From positions 41,011 to 105,010 of the forward strand of contig CAKOKD010000004.1 in assembly GCA_934090935.1 (NCBI GenBank): 64,000 nucleotides of DNA, written 5' to 3'. The notes under the pieces are model-generated. The model ran no database searches, was not told where the DNA came from, and worked only from the letters and a program-made list of their open reading frames with translations. Source of the DNA: an uncultured Bacilli bacterium. GTDB taxonomy: Bacteria > Bacillota_I > Bacilli_A > RF39 > UBA660. This document shows, piece by piece, positions 7,294 through 16,021 of this stretch; the first letter of the stretch is position 1, and each line of letters opens with the position of its first letter. A program made the translations under genes and the position numbers.

Positions 7294-9210
7294 CTATATA
7301 TCCAAGTTTTGAACAAAATGAGCATTTTCTTCAATAAATTTTCTTCTTGGTTCTACATCTTCACCCATAAGTGTTTCAAAAACTTTATCAGCAGCTACTA
7401 AGTCGTCAACTGTAATTTGTCTTAAAATACGGTTTTCTTTTGACATTGTTGTTTCCTTTAACTCACCGGCATCCATTTCACCTAAACCTTTAAATCTTTG
7501 AACTTCATAATTCTTACCATTTAAAGATTCAACATATTCATTATACTCATTATCATCAAGTACATATTTTATTGTTTTTCCACAAGTTACCTTATATAAA
7601 GGTGGTGTTGCAGAATAAACATGTCCTGCTTCTACAATTGGTTTAAAGAATCTATAGAATAATGTTAACAAAAGAATTCTAATATGAGATCCATCAACAT
7701 CGGCATCGGTCATGATAATTATTTTATCATATCTTAATTTAGATAAATCAAATTCATCGCCAATACCAGTACCAAAAGCAGTAATAATAGTTCTAATTTC
7801 AGCGTTTTCAAGAGCTCTATCAAGTCTTGCTTTTTCTACATTTAATATTTTACCTCTTAAAGGCAAGATAGCTTGAGTCATTGAATCCCTACCAGTTTTC
7901 GCACTACCACCGGCAGAATCTCCCTCGACTAAGAAAATTTCACATTCGCTTCTATCTTTACTCTTGCAATCAGATAATTTTCCCATAAATCCAGGTAGAT
8001 CTAAATCCGTTTTTCTTCTTGTAACCTCACGTGCTTTCTTAGCTGCCATTCTTGCTCGAGATGCAACAATACATTTTTCTAAGATTGTTCTAGCGTTATC
8101 AGGATTTTCCATCAAGAATCTTTCAAATCCTTTAGAGAAAACACTATCAGCTAATTTTCTAACTTCTGAATTTCCAAGTCTTCCTTTAGTTTGACCTTCA
8201 AATTGAGGATTAGGATGCTTACATGAAATGATCATTGTAAGTCCTTCCTTAACATCATCACCAGTTAAACTTTCATCTTTTTCCTTTAACATATTAGTTT
8301 TTCTTGCGTAATTGTTGATAACTCTTGTTAAAGCACGTCTTACGCCCTCTTCATGAGTTCCACCATCATGAGTATTTATGTTGTTAACAAAAGAATAAAT
8401 ATTATCTTGATAAGAAGTGTTATATTGCATTGCAACTTCAAAAAATACGCCTTCTTCTTCTCCATCAAGATGAATAATTTGATCATGAATTGGTGTTTTA
8501 TTTTGATTTAAAAATTTAACATATTCAGAAATTCCACCTTCATAAAGGAAAGTTTCTCCTGTAGTATCCTCATCATCTCTATCATCACGAATATTTATTG
8601 ATAATCCCTTGTTTAAGAAAGCAAGTTCTCTTATTCTTACCTTTAAAGTTTCATAATCATAAACATCTGTATCAAAAATTGTTGGATCTGGTTTAAAAGT
8701 AACTGTAGTTCCTGTACGATGTGGTTCACATTCACCTATTACGTGTAATGGTTCTTTAGTATGTCCACCATTTTCAAAACGAATGTAGTTTATTTTACCA
8801 TCTTTATAAACTTTTACTTCACACCAACTTGATAAAGCATTTACTACACTGGCACCTACACCATGTAATCCTCCGGATACCTTGTATCCGCCTCCACCAA
8901 ATTTTCCACCAGCATGTAATACAGTATAAACTGTTTCTACTGTAGAAATATGAGTTTTTGGATGAATATCTACAGGAATTCCTCTACCATCATCCTTAAC
9001 TGTGATTGAATTATCCTTATTTATTACAACCTCAATATTTTTACAATATCCGGCTAAAGCTTCATCAATTGCATTATCAACAATTTCCCATACAAGATGA
9101 TGAAGTCCTTTAACATCTGTTGTACCAATATACATACCAGGTCTTTTTCTTACGGCTTCAAGTCCCTCTAAAACTTGAATATCCGATGCATCATAATGTT
9201 CGCTATTCAT
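7294..9210 (-). CDS. gyrB: DNA gyrase subunit B
   Basis: A 638-residue ATPase subunit. The GHKL ATP site has VDNAIDEALAG, DDGRGIPV and GGLHGVGASVVNALS. The Toprim domain has EGDSAGGSAK and IIMTDADVDGSHI, and the tail has YEVQRFKGLGEMDAGELKE. I choose the ATG at 9210 because TAAGGAGGG precedes it. An upstream in-frame ATG at 9234 lies inside recF and has no clear ribosome-binding site. The gene overlaps the recF stop by 8 bp and precedes gyrA, giving the usual recF-gyrB-gyrA order. Confidence 0.97.
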   Translation of the reverse strand: MNSEHYDASDIQVLEGLEAVRKRPGMYIGTTDVKGLHHLVWEIVDNAIDEALAGYCKNIEVVINKDNSITVKDDGRGIPVDIHPKTHISTVETVYTVLHAGGKFGGGGYKVSGGLHGVGASVVNALSSWCEVKVYKDGKINYIRFENGGHTKEPLHVIGECEPHRTGTTVTFKPDPTIFDTDVYDYETLKVRIRELAFLNKGLSINIRDDRDDEDTTGETFLYEGGISEYVKFLNQNKTPIHDQIIHLDGEEEGVFFEVAMQYNTSYQDNIYSFVNNINTHDGGTHEEGVRRALTRVINNYARKTNMLKEKDESLTGDDVKEGLTMIISCKHPNPQFEGQTKGRLGNSEVRKLADSVFSKGFERFLMENPDNARTILEKCIVASRARMAAKKAREVTRRKTDLDLPGFMGKLSDCKSKDRSECEIFLVEGDSAGGSAKTGRDSMTQAILPLRGKILNVEKARLDRALENAEIRTIITAFGTGIGDEFDLSKLRYDKIIIMTDADVDGSHIRILLLTLFYRFFKPIVEAGHVYSATPPLYKVTCGKTIKYVLDDNEYNEYVESLNGKNYEVQRFKGLGEMDAGELKETTMSKENRILRQITVDDLVAADKVFETLMGEDVEPRRKFIEENAHFVQNLDI

Positions 9211-10300
9211 AAATACCCTCCTTAACGTTGCCATTCTCTACATAAAAAATACGACTTGCATTTTTTAATTCATCATTTACTTTATCAAGTTCAGTTGTAG
9301 TAATAAATGTTTGTATATCATTATCAATAAACAACATTATATTATTAATTTTTTCTTCATCCAACTCACTAAATAAATCATCTAATATCAATATAGGAGT
9401 AACGTCTTTTTCTTTTCTAAATATTTCAATTTCAGCCATTTTAAGAGAGATAATTGCATTTTTTTGTTCTCCTTCAGACCCATAATCTTTTAAATTACAA
9501 TCATTTAAATAAAAAATATAATCATCTTTATGAACTCCAAAATTAGTTTTTCCTAAAATAATATCTCTTTTTTCTTCATCTTTATATACTTTTAAAAGTT
9601 CTTCACGGTTCTTCTCATGATAACATGAGTCATATTTCAAAGTAAGACCGCTTTTTCCAGAAATTTTTTCGTAGTTATTAGAAATATAAACGTTTATGTC
9701 TTTCATAAAGTTATTACGATAATCATAAAGTTTAAGTCCTAAATCAACTAACTGCTCGGTTAAGATATCCAAATAACTTATCGGAGCTGTTCCATTTAAA
9801 TAAAGTGTTTTTAAATATAAATTTCTTTGTTTCAAAACTTTATTATAAAGAGTTAAAACTTTCAAATAATCATTGCTAAATTGGCTTAATTCAATATTAA
9901 TAAGCTTTCTTCTAACACTAGGAGTATCTTTTATTAACAATAGATCATGTGAAGTGAATAAAACTATATTGATTTTCGATAAATAATCGCTTAATTTATC
10001 TATCTTATTGTTGTTAATCTTAACAGTCTTATCATTTTCTTTAACAATTACCTTATAATCGTTTTTATATTTTTCTTCTACTGTTCCTTCTACTCTAGTT
10101 AAATCAGTATTATATCTTATTATTACATTTTCTTTTGTTCCTCGAAAGGACTTTGTAAATGCAAGAACATAGATAGCTTCAACAATATTGGTTTTCCCCA
10201 TACCATTTTTACCAATAATCAAATTTTTCTTAGGGTCAAAATCCAAACTTAATTTTTCATAGTTACGAAAATTCAGTAACTTCAAATTTAAAATTTTCAT
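9203..10300 (-). CDS. recF: DNA replication and repair protein RecF
   Basis: A 365-residue SMC-like ATPase. Walker A is GKNGMGKT at residues 30-37. The ABC-type signature is YGSEGEQKNAIISLKMAE (about 275-292), and Walker B is PILILDDLFSELDEEK. RecF guides RecR and RecA to gaps at the boundary of double-stranded DNA. The start codon has the strong Shine-Dalgarno GGGGGT six bases upstream. Its own extended -10 promoter (10365-10373) separates it from comK. Its end overlaps the gyrB start, so translation is probably coupled. Confidence 0.95.
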   Translation of the reverse strand: MKILNLKLLNFRNYEKLSLDFDPKKNLIIGKNGMGKTNIVEAIYVLAFTKSFRGTKENVIIRYNTDLTRVEGTVEEKYKNDYKVIVKENDKTVKINNNKIDKLSDYLSKINIVLFTSHDLLLIKDTPSVRRKLINIELSQFSNDYLKVLTLYNKVLKQRNLYLKTLYLNGTAPISYLDILTEQLVDLGLKLYDYRNNFMKDINVYISNNYEKISGKSGLTLKYDSCYHEKNREELLKVYKDEEKRDIILGKTNFGVHKDDYIFYLNDCNLKDYGSEGEQKNAIISLKMAEIEIFRKEKDVTPILILDDLFSELDEEKINNIMLFIDNDIQTFITTTELDKVNDELKNASRIFYVENGNVKEGIYE

Positions 10301-10364
10301 TTTTACCCCCTAATTTCAATTTTAAAAGATTTTTAGTATTTTGTGTACTCCTATACACATATTA

Positions 10365-10373
10365 ATTATACCA
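10365..10373 (-). promoter_or_regulatory. Extended -10 promoter of recF-gyrB-gyrA
   Basis: On the minus strand the sequence reads TGGTATAAT, an extended -10 box with no recognisable -35. The transcript would begin near 10358. Its leader contains a small hairpin (GTGTA, TAGGAG, TACAC) before the recF ribosome-binding site. Confidence 0.6.
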
Positions 10374-10404
10374 TAATTTAAGGTACAAAAAAAGAAAAAG
10401 TATC

Positions 10405-10857
10405 CTAATTTAGGTGTTTTTTCTTATATTCAGCTACTAATCTAAGTGTATTATTATATTGATTATTTAAAATATAAAAAGATATATCAACAGAAAAAAA
10501 TATTCCATTAGAAAATTCAATTATTCCCCTATTACTTTCACTATCTTTTAAGATATTTTTAATATTAATAAAATTAATCCAAGTACAAGATCTAAGCCTT
10601 GGAGATTTTGTTGGAAATAATATAATATCATTAATCTCACTGATAACTAATGGCTGTTTATACTTGTGTCCAACGTGGTAATTAGTGCTTTCTAGTCTAC
10701 CATCTAATGAACTACCATACATAAGTGAATTCTTGTTTATAATAGTTCTTGGACTGATTTCAACATCAAAAGTACTATTTTTTTCAATAATTGTTGCTTT
10801 ACCCTTTCCATTTGGACATATCGCCAAAGTATCATCTGTAATCATATAATCTTTCAT
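10405..10857 (-). CDS. comK: ComK-family competence transcription factor homologue
   Basis: A 150-residue protein. The best match I recognise is ComK, the master activator of competence in Bacillus. The diagnostic central segment is IILFPTKSPRLRSCTWINF. Bacillus ComK has FLFPTLSSTRPQCGWISH, with the same FPT, the basic and Ser-rich loop, Cys and Trp-Ile spacing. An upstream match is SLMYGSSLDGRLEST against FFGSSYAGRKAGT, and a downstream one is IIEFSNG against VTFSNG. It is about 40 residues shorter than Bacillus ComK at the C terminus. It occupies the dnaN-recF slot where Bacillus has yaaA. Upstream, AGGAGG and a possible TCGACA/TATGCT promoter are present. A role in DNA uptake is inferred, as no com uptake genes are in the window. 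Confidence 0.78.
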   Translation of the reverse strand: MKDYMITDDTLAICPNGKGKATIIEKNSTFDVEISPRTIINKNSLMYGSSLDGRLESTNYHVGHKYKQPLVISEINDIILFPTKSPRLRSCTWINFINIKNILKDSESNRGIIEFSNGIFFSVDISFYILNNQYNNTLRLVAEYKKKHLN

Positions 10858-10960
10858 AAAACCCTCCTGACGAGGTTGTATACTAGCATACGTTTTTCAA
10901 AAAAATTGTCGAAAAAAAAGAAAATTACAAAAAATTGCAATTTTCCTTAATTTTATCCGC

Positions 10961-12082
10961 TTAATAAGTCTTTATAGGTAATATTAATTGAATTAATGAC
11001 TCATCAGTAGCTGATTTTAATATGATAGGTTTCGAATCTCCATTCATAAATATTGTTATATCATCACTTGAGAAAGTTTTTAATGCATCCATCATATATT
11101 TAGCACTGAAAGATATTGAAATATCCTCAGAAGTATTCTTATCTATCTCAATATAATCCTCAACTTTTCCAATTTCAGAAGCAAATGATGATATTTCTAA
11201 CATATTTTCTTTAGTTTCCATCTTTATTATATTTTTTTCTTTGCTTTGAGCAAGTAAAGCAGCACGATCAATAGATGAGAATAAATCATTAAGTTTAGTA
11301 GTAATTATAAATATGAAATCATTTGGAATAAATGATGAAGTATTTGGATAAGTACCATTTAATAAGTTAGATTGGAAGTCAACATGCTCATATCTAAACA
11401 ATATTTTGTTATTAAATATATGGATTTCAACATTTTCTTCGTTATCTTCTAATATTTTATCTAAATTATCAACATTTTTTCCAGGAATAACGATATCTAC
11501 TGGTTCGCTTATAGTTTGATCCAATATAATTGTCTTTTTAGCTAGACGATATGAATCAGTTGCAATTGCTTCTAAGACGTTACCATTAACTTTAATATTA
11601 ATACCTGTAAGTAATGGACGAGATTCTTGAGTTGATATAGCAAATATTACTTGTTTAATTAATGTTTTTAATTCTGTTGCTTTTAAATTAATATATTCAT
11701 CCTTTGTCTCTATATCTATTTGTGGATAATCTAAACTATTTAAACAATTTAAGTTATATTTACTATGTTCAGTGTAAATCATTATCTTTAAATCGTCAAT
11801 AACTTCAAAGTTTACAACATCACTTGGCATTTTTCTAATGATATCTATTAAAAATTTACTTTGAATAATGATTGTTCCTGTAGAATCAATGCTTTCTATT
11901 TTATCACTTGGGATAAATGATTTAATAGTTAAATCTGTATCACTTGCCATTAATGTAAGTCCTTCATTAGTAAGTTCAAACTTTATTCCATTAAGTATTG
12001 GGATAATGTTTCTACTTGATATTGCTTTGCTTACATTCACTAATTGGTCTAAAATAATATTTTTCTTAATTTTAAATTTCAT
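10961..12082 (-). CDS. dnaN: DNA polymerase III beta sliding clamp
   Basis: A 373-residue protein of standard length with the three-domain beta-clamp pattern. It begins MKFKIKKNIILDQLVNVSKAISSRNIIPILNGIKFE. Typical segments include LMASDTDLTI, ATDSYRLAKK and the C-terminal PIILKSATDESLIQLILPIKTY (MPMR-like end). The clamp encircles DNA and tethers polymerase III. It lies 141 bp downstream of dnaA on the same strand, and the gap holds DnaA-box-like sequences. Confidence 0.96.
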   Translation of the reverse strand: MKFKIKKNIILDQLVNVSKAISSRNIIPILNGIKFELTNEGLTLMASDTDLTIKSFIPSDKIESIDSTGTIIIQSKFLIDIIRKMPSDVVNFEVIDDLKIMIYTEHSKYNLNCLNSLDYPQIDIETKDEYINLKATELKTLIKQVIFAISTQESRPLLTGINIKVNGNVLEAIATDSYRLAKKTIILDQTISEPVDIVIPGKNVDNLDKILEDNEENVEIHIFNNKILFRYEHVDFQSNLLNGTYPNTSSFIPNDFIFIITTKLNDLFSSIDRAALLAQSKEKNIIKMETKENMLEISSFASEIGKVEDYIEIDKNTSEDISISFSAKYMMDALKTFSSDDITIFMNGDSKPIILKSATDESLIQLILPIKTY

Positions 12083-12223
12083 ATAATATTCCTTCTTTCT
12101 TTTTTTATATTATTTTTATTATTAGTGTTGAAAATGTTGAAAACTATGTTTACACCTTTATTTCCATACATTTTACACATTATTTTTCACTTTTAAGTGT
12201 TAATAACTTACAACTTATTAACA
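12083..12223. other. dnaA-dnaN intergenic region with DnaA-box-like sequences
   Basis: This short AT-rich gap contains two abutting TGTTGAAAA sequences (12126-12134 and 12135-12143; complement TTTTCAACA) and a TTATTAACA at 12215-12223. These differ by one base from the TTATCAACA boxes upstream of dnaA. Bacillus-type origins are bipartite with DnaA boxes on both sides of dnaA, so this may be the second half of oriC or an autoregulatory site. Confidence 0.5.
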
Positions 12224-13573
12224 TCAATTCATGATTTTATCTTTAATTTTATTAATTTCTTCTCTTAGTTCTTCATCTTTTTTAAATGATTCCCCTATCT
12301 TATCACATGCATGGATAACTGTTGCGTGATCTCGGTTGAATTCAAGTCCTATTTTATCCAGTGTTTCCTCAGTTGTCATTTTACATAAGTAAATAGCAAC
12401 TTGTCTTGCATGATTAATAATCGCTGTTCTTTTCTTGCTTTTTAATGATTCTACTGTCAAGTCATAATACTCAGCAACAGCTTTTTGAATCTTTTGTATA
12501 TTGTTCGTGATATACACGGAAGAACCTATATAATCTTTTAAAGCATCTTTTGCAAACTCTAAGTTGATTTCTTTTGGTGAGTACATTGCTGTTACAGCAT
12601 ATAAACGATTAATCGCACCTTCCAAGTGTCTTACGTCATTTTCACAATTATTTGCAATATACTCTAAAACTTCCGGAGCTATAAGTTTACTAACTTCATG
12701 TCCAGCAATCTTATTTTTAACTATCTTTAATCTAAGTTCATAATCTGGAGGCATTATATTAACTGTAAGTCCCCAAGTAAACCTTGTTCTCAAACGCTCT
12801 TCTAGTACTTTTAAGTCATCTGGACTTCTATCCGAAGATATAATTATCTGTTTATTTAAGCTATATAATTCATTAAAAGTATTAAAAAATTCATCTTGAG
12901 TTTTATTTGCACCACCTAAGAATTGAATATCATCTATTATTAAAACATCAACACTTCGATATTTTTCTTTAAAATGAGCAATCAGATCTAAATTATTATC
13001 ATCTTTGCGATTTATCTGCGTAAAATCGGTAATAAAGCGTTCACTAGTAACGTAAAGCACGGTTTTATTAAGATTTTCCTTAACAAAATTACCAATTGCA
13101 TGCATTAAATGTGTTTTACCTAACCCACTCTTTCCATATATAAAAAGCGGATTATAAAGTTTTCCTGGCTGCTCAGCAACAGATAAACCAACTGTTTGAG
13201 CAAGTCTATTTGAATTTCCTACCACAAAGTTATCAAAAGTATAGTTCGGATTTAAGTTGCTATTATTATCTTTAAACTTCGGAATATCTATAACCGGTTC
13301 TTCAATAATAACCTCTTCTTCTTTAATATCATCCTTACAAATTACTTCAAAATCAAATTCATCATCACTTATTTCTTTTAAGACATCTTTAATAATATTT
13401 TCATAATAATTATTGATATAGTCCTTTTTATACTTATTTGCTGCACATATTACCAAATTATGGTTATCCAAACTTATAATCTCAGCATCTTTAAACCAAG
13501 TGTTAAATGAAATATTATTTAACTTACTGCTAAGGACATTCAAAAAATTGTTCCAAAAATTCTCCTTCTCCAT
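12224..13573 (-). CDS. dnaA: Chromosomal replication initiator protein DnaA
   Basis: A 449-residue AAA+ initiator. Domain I is the N-terminal part with WFKDAEIISLDNHNLVICA. Domain II is a short acidic linker. Domain III has Walker A GKSGLGKT (residues 147-154) and Walker B VLIIDDIQFL. Domain IV ends in the DnaA signature GLEFNRDHATVIHACDKI, which contacts the DnaA box. The protein melts oriC and loads the helicase. Its stop codon is TGA, evidence that TGA is not read as tryptophan. The gene diverges from rpmH across the origin. Confidence 0.97.
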   Translation of the reverse strand: MEKENFWNNFLNVLSSKLNNISFNTWFKDAEIISLDNHNLVICAANKYKKDYINNYYENIIKDVLKEISDDEFDFEVICKDDIKEEEVIIEEPVIDIPKFKDNNSNLNPNYTFDNFVVGNSNRLAQTVGLSVAEQPGKLYNPLFIYGKSGLGKTHLMHAIGNFVKENLNKTVLYVTSERFITDFTQINRKDDNNLDLIAHFKEKYRSVDVLIIDDIQFLGGANKTQDEFFNTFNELYSLNKQIIISSDRSPDDLKVLEERLRTRFTWGLTVNIMPPDYELRLKIVKNKIAGHEVSKLIAPEVLEYIANNCENDVRHLEGAINRLYAVTAMYSPKEINLEFAKDALKDYIGSSVYITNNIQKIQKAVAEYYDLTVESLKSKKRTAIINHARQVAIYLCKMTTEETLDKIGLEFNRDHATVIHACDKIGESFKKDEELREEINKIKDKIMN

Positions 13574-13665
13574 TTAACCACCCTAATTCAAATTCGATTT
13601 TGTTTAACTAAATAAATTGTAAATCACTTTTGTTGAAAAATAAAGTACAATCTTAAAAAAATATG

Positions 13666-13674
13666 TTATCAACA
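13666..13674 (+). promoter_or_regulatory. DnaA box
   Basis: TTATCAACA, one mismatch from the consensus TTATCCACA, first of a tandem pair. Confidence 0.8.
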
Positions 13675-13676
13675 CG

Positions 13677-13685
13677 TTATCAACA
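13677..13685 (+). promoter_or_regulatory. DnaA box
   Basis: TTATCAACA, second of the tandem pair, one helical turn from the first and on the same strand. Confidence 0.8.
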
Positions 13686-13847
13686 AACTTATTAACAATT
13701 TATGTACTATAATAACGTAAAAAAATCTACTTTTCAACACTTTCAACAAATTATTTAAAAAAGTTTTCAAACGGTGGAAAAAGTTTTAAACAATTAACGT
13801 TGAAAAGTTGAAAACTGCTAAATTTACCGAAAATAACACAAAAATAA

Positions 13848-13876
13848 TTGACTTATACAACCTATTATTATATAAT
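13848..13876 (+). promoter_or_regulatory. Sigma-A promoter of the rpmH operon
   Basis: TTGACT (13848-13853) and TATAAT (13871-13876) are separated by exactly 17 bases, close to ideal. Transcription would start near 13883, 28 bases before the rpmH ATG. Confidence 0.85.
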
Positions 13877-13910
13877 AACCTTGCTTTTGAGATGTGGAGG
13901 TGGAACAAGA

Positions 13911-14033
13911 ATGAAAAGAACATTTCAACCAAATAATCGTAAAAAATCAAAAAAACATGGATTCTTTGCACGTAAAAATTCTAAAATACTAAAAACTAGA
14001 AGAGCAAAAGGAAGAAAAATTTTAAGTAGATAA
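13911..14033 (+). CDS. rpmH: 50S ribosomal protein L34
   Basis: A 40-residue highly basic protein, MKRTFQPNNRKKSKKHGFFAR and onward, with the L34 pattern and the tail RRAKGRKILSR. The usual L34 HGFRxRM segment is here HGFFARK. I start at the ATG at 13911, preceded by GGAGGTGG. Earlier in-frame starts would run through the promoter. It is the first gene rightward of oriC, as in nearly all bacteria, and is followed by a terminator-like hairpin before rnpA. Confidence 0.96.
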   Translation: MKRTFQPNNRKKSKKHGFFARKNSKILKTRRAKGRKILSR

Positions 14034-14036
14034 TAT

Positions 14037-14060
14037 AAGCCACTTTTGTGGCTTTTTATT
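14037..14060 (+). terminator. Hairpin terminator or attenuator between rpmH and rnpA
   Basis: AAGCCAC, TTTT, GTGGCTT form a seven-pair stem followed by TTTATT. Placed inside the rpmH-rnpA operon, it probably lowers rnpA expression relative to the ribosomal protein. Confidence 0.75.
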
Positions 14061-14085
14061 CTATATGAAAAAAAGGAGGGTAATT

Positions 14086-14403
14086 ATGAAAAAATATGAA
14101 ACAATTAAAGAACATAAGGAATTTGATTATATAATCCATAAATGCCCTTACAAAAAAAGTAATAGTTTTATTATATATAATAAGGAAAGCAATTTTAATT
14201 ATCCACGATTTGGTATAGCTGTATCAAAAAAACTTGGAAATGCGGTTACACGTAATCGAGCTAAAAGGGTAGTTAGGGAATTAATCCATAATAACAAAAA
14301 GTTGTTTAAAAATAATAAAGATTATATTATAATAATTAAAAAAGGTCTTCTTGATTTATCTTATAAAGAATTAACTGATGAATTGATTAAGACATTAAGA
14401 TAG
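14086..14403 (+). CDS. rnpA: Ribonuclease P protein component
   Basis: A 105-residue basic protein. The family signature is AVSKKLGNAVTRNRAKRVVRE (residues about 46-66), the RNR motif that contacts the RNase P RNA. It helps the RNA subunit bind precursor tRNA. I chose the ATG at 14086, which has AGGAGGG upstream, over an earlier in-frame ATG at 14065 that sits just after the terminator. It is followed 8 bp later by yidC. Confidence 0.94.
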   Translation: MKKYETIKEHKEFDYIIHKCPYKKSNSFIIYNKESNFNYPRFGIAVSKKLGNAVTRNRAKRVVRELIHNNKKLFKNNKDYIIIIKKGLLDLSYKELTDELIKTLR

Positions 14404-14411
14404 GTGGGAAT

Positions 14412-15341
14412 ATGAAAAAGAAGATATTTATTATAGTTGCAATCGTGTTAGTAACATTAACTGGTTGTAATAAAACTTTAGTTGATGGAGACAAGAAAAG
14501 AGTAATTGATGAAAAAACAGGTCAAAGCTTATCAGCAAATATTCTATGTTTACCAGAAAACGAAGAAATCCTAGCAAATTATCAAAAATATGAAGAATAC
14601 ATGGATGTTAAATTAAGTGATTTACCAAAATGTTCAGCAATGAAAGTTTACGATAAAAAAGCTTATAACGGACTTTGGGTACAATTATTTGTTCGTCCAC
14701 TTGCTTGGGTAATAATTAATCTTGGTAAGCTATTAGGAAATTATGGTGTATCTGTTATGGTAATCGGTATCATCATTAGATTAATAATGATGCCATTCAG
14801 TGCTAAAACAATCAAACAACAAGAAAGCTTAAAGAAAGCTCAACCAGAATTAGAAAGAATTGAAAAAAAATATAAAGATCGTACAGATCAAGAAGCTATG
14901 ATGCAAAAGAGTCAAGAAACTTTGGCAATTTATAAAAAATATAATGTAAATCCAATGAGCAGTTGCTTGGTATCATTTATTCAATTGCCTTTATTCTTTG
15001 CATTCCTAGAAGCAATAAATAGAGTACCTGCAATATTTGAAAACAACTTCTGGAAATTCCAATTAGGAACAACACCACTTGTAGGTATTAAAGAGGGAAA
15101 TTATTATTACATAATTTTAATAGTTTTAATTGTATTGTTTACAGCCTTATCATTTAAAATGACAATGTCTCAAACAAGTGCTACAACAGAAAGTGGTATT
15201 CAATCAAAATATATGATGATATTCATGACAGTATTTATTGGAATAGCATCAATTCAACTACCATCTGCTATTGCACTATATTGGGTAGTAACAAATGCAT
15301 TTAATGTATTCCAAACAATATTGTTTAAGAAAGTAGGTTAA
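14412..15341 (+). CDS. yidC: Membrane protein insertase YidC (SpoIIIJ type), lipoprotein
   Basis: A 309-residue membrane protein with a lipoprotein signal peptide (hydrophobic run, then LTGC at residues 16-19). The YidC core has five membrane segments, with GVSVMVIGIIIRLIMMPF carrying the conserved arginine of the hydrophilic groove. The cytoplasmic coiled-coil region is LKKAQPELERIEKKYKD. It inserts proteins into the membrane with or without SecYEG. The basic C-terminal tail is very short (FKKVG). The position after rnpA and before jag is the classical one; in Bacillus this copy is spoIIIJ. Confidence 0.95.
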   Translation: MKKKIFIIVAIVLVTLTGCNKTLVDGDKKRVIDEKTGQSLSANILCLPENEEILANYQKYEEYMDVKLSDLPKCSAMKVYDKKAYNGLWVQLFVRPLAWVIINLGKLLGNYGVSVMVIGIIIRLIMMPFSAKTIKQQESLKKAQPELERIEKKYKDRTDQEAMMQKSQETLAIYKKYNVNPMSSCLVSFIQLPLFFAFLEAINRVPAIFENNFWKFQLGTTPLVGIKEGNYYYIILIVLIVLFTALSFKMTMSQTSATTESGIQSKYMMIFMTVFIGIASIQLPSAIALYWVVTNAFNVFQTILFKKVG

Positions 15342-15345
15342 AATT

Positions 15346-15960
15346 ATGAAGTATGAAGTATTTGAAGGAAAAACAGAAGAAGAAGCAAAAGAAAAAGCAT
15401 TAACTGAATTAAATATAAGTGAAAATGAATGTTTAACTCGTGTAGAAAAAATTCATACAGGACTTCTAAAAAAAGAATCAGTTAAGTTATATGTCTACAA
15501 ACTAACTGATATAGTTGATTATTTAAAGGAATACCTTGAATCAATTATAAGTGGTATGGGAATAAAAGTTACTTTTGAATCAAAGATTAGAGATGAACAA
15601 ATAACAATAAAGATGTATTCTGATAACAATAAAATACTTATCGGTCATAATGGTCAAACATTAAATGCTTTAACAACCATATGCAAACAAGTAGTTATGA
15701 ATGAAATAAAAAGTTATCCATATTTAATATTAGATGTAGAAAACTATAAAGAAAAACAAGTTAAATATTTAGAAAGACTTGCAAAAAATATTGCCCGTGA
15801 AGTTAAATCAACTCATGAACCAGTTGAACTTGAAAATATGAATTCTTATGAAAGAAGAGTAATTCATAATATTTTAACTGATGATAAATATGTTTATACT
15901 GAAAGTACTGGAGAAGAACCAAATAGACATGTAGTAATTAAACCTAAAGAGAATAAATAA
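15346..15960 (+). CDS. jag: RNA-binding protein Jag/KhpB (Jag-N, KH, R3H)
   Basis: A 204-residue protein with the three expected modules. The Jag-N domain is about residues 1-50 (FEGKTEEEAKEKALTEL). The KH domain is about 65-135 with LIGHNGQTLNAL, a GxxG loop. The R3H domain at the C terminus has ERRVIHNILTDDKYVYTESTGEEPNRHVVI. Homologues bind RNA and affect cell elongation and sporulation. It starts 4 bp after yidC, so the two are coupled. Confidence 0.93.
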   Translation: MKYEVFEGKTEEEAKEKALTELNISENECLTRVEKIHTGLLKKESVKLYVYKLTDIVDYLKEYLESIISGMGIKVTFESKIRDEQITIKMYSDNNKILIGHNGQTLNALTTICKQVVMNEIKSYPYLILDVENYKEKQVKYLERLAKNIAREVKSTHEPVELENMNSYERRVIHNILTDDKYVYTESTGEEPNRHVVIKPKENK

Positions 15961-15973
15961 TTCTCTTTTTTTT
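15948..15973 (+). terminator. Rho-independent terminator of the rpmH-jag operon
   Basis: AGAGAAT, AAATA, ATTCTCT followed by nine T bases form a strong hairpin that overlaps the jag stop codon. It separates the rpmH-rnpA-yidC-jag unit from mnmE. Confidence 0.85.
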
Positions 15974-16021
15974 TTCAATTGTAAGTGTTAAAATATGAGT
16001 GTGTTTGAAGGAGGCCAAGTT

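Larger units (their letters stand above)
13615..13805. other. oriC: Replication origin oriC (DnaA-box cluster upstream of dnaA)
   Basis: The dnaA-rpmH gap holds two perfect TTATCAACA boxes (13666-13674 and 13677-13685) spaced 11 bp apart, about one helical turn. Related boxes follow: TTATTAACA (13689-13697), TTTTCAACA (13731-13739), CTTTCAACA (13740-13748) and TGTTGAAAA on the other strand (13631-13639). The intervening DNA is AT-rich, with ATTATTTAAAAAAG at 13750-13763 a candidate melting site. Transcription and gene order diverge here, the hallmark of Bacillus-type origins. The exact unwinding element cannot be fixed by eye. Confidence 0.85.

Noticed and set aside
12224..12226. UGA recoded as tryptophan, as in mycoplasmas
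   Set aside because: TGA ends dnaA and other genes and tryptophan is encoded by TGG, so standard code 11 applies.
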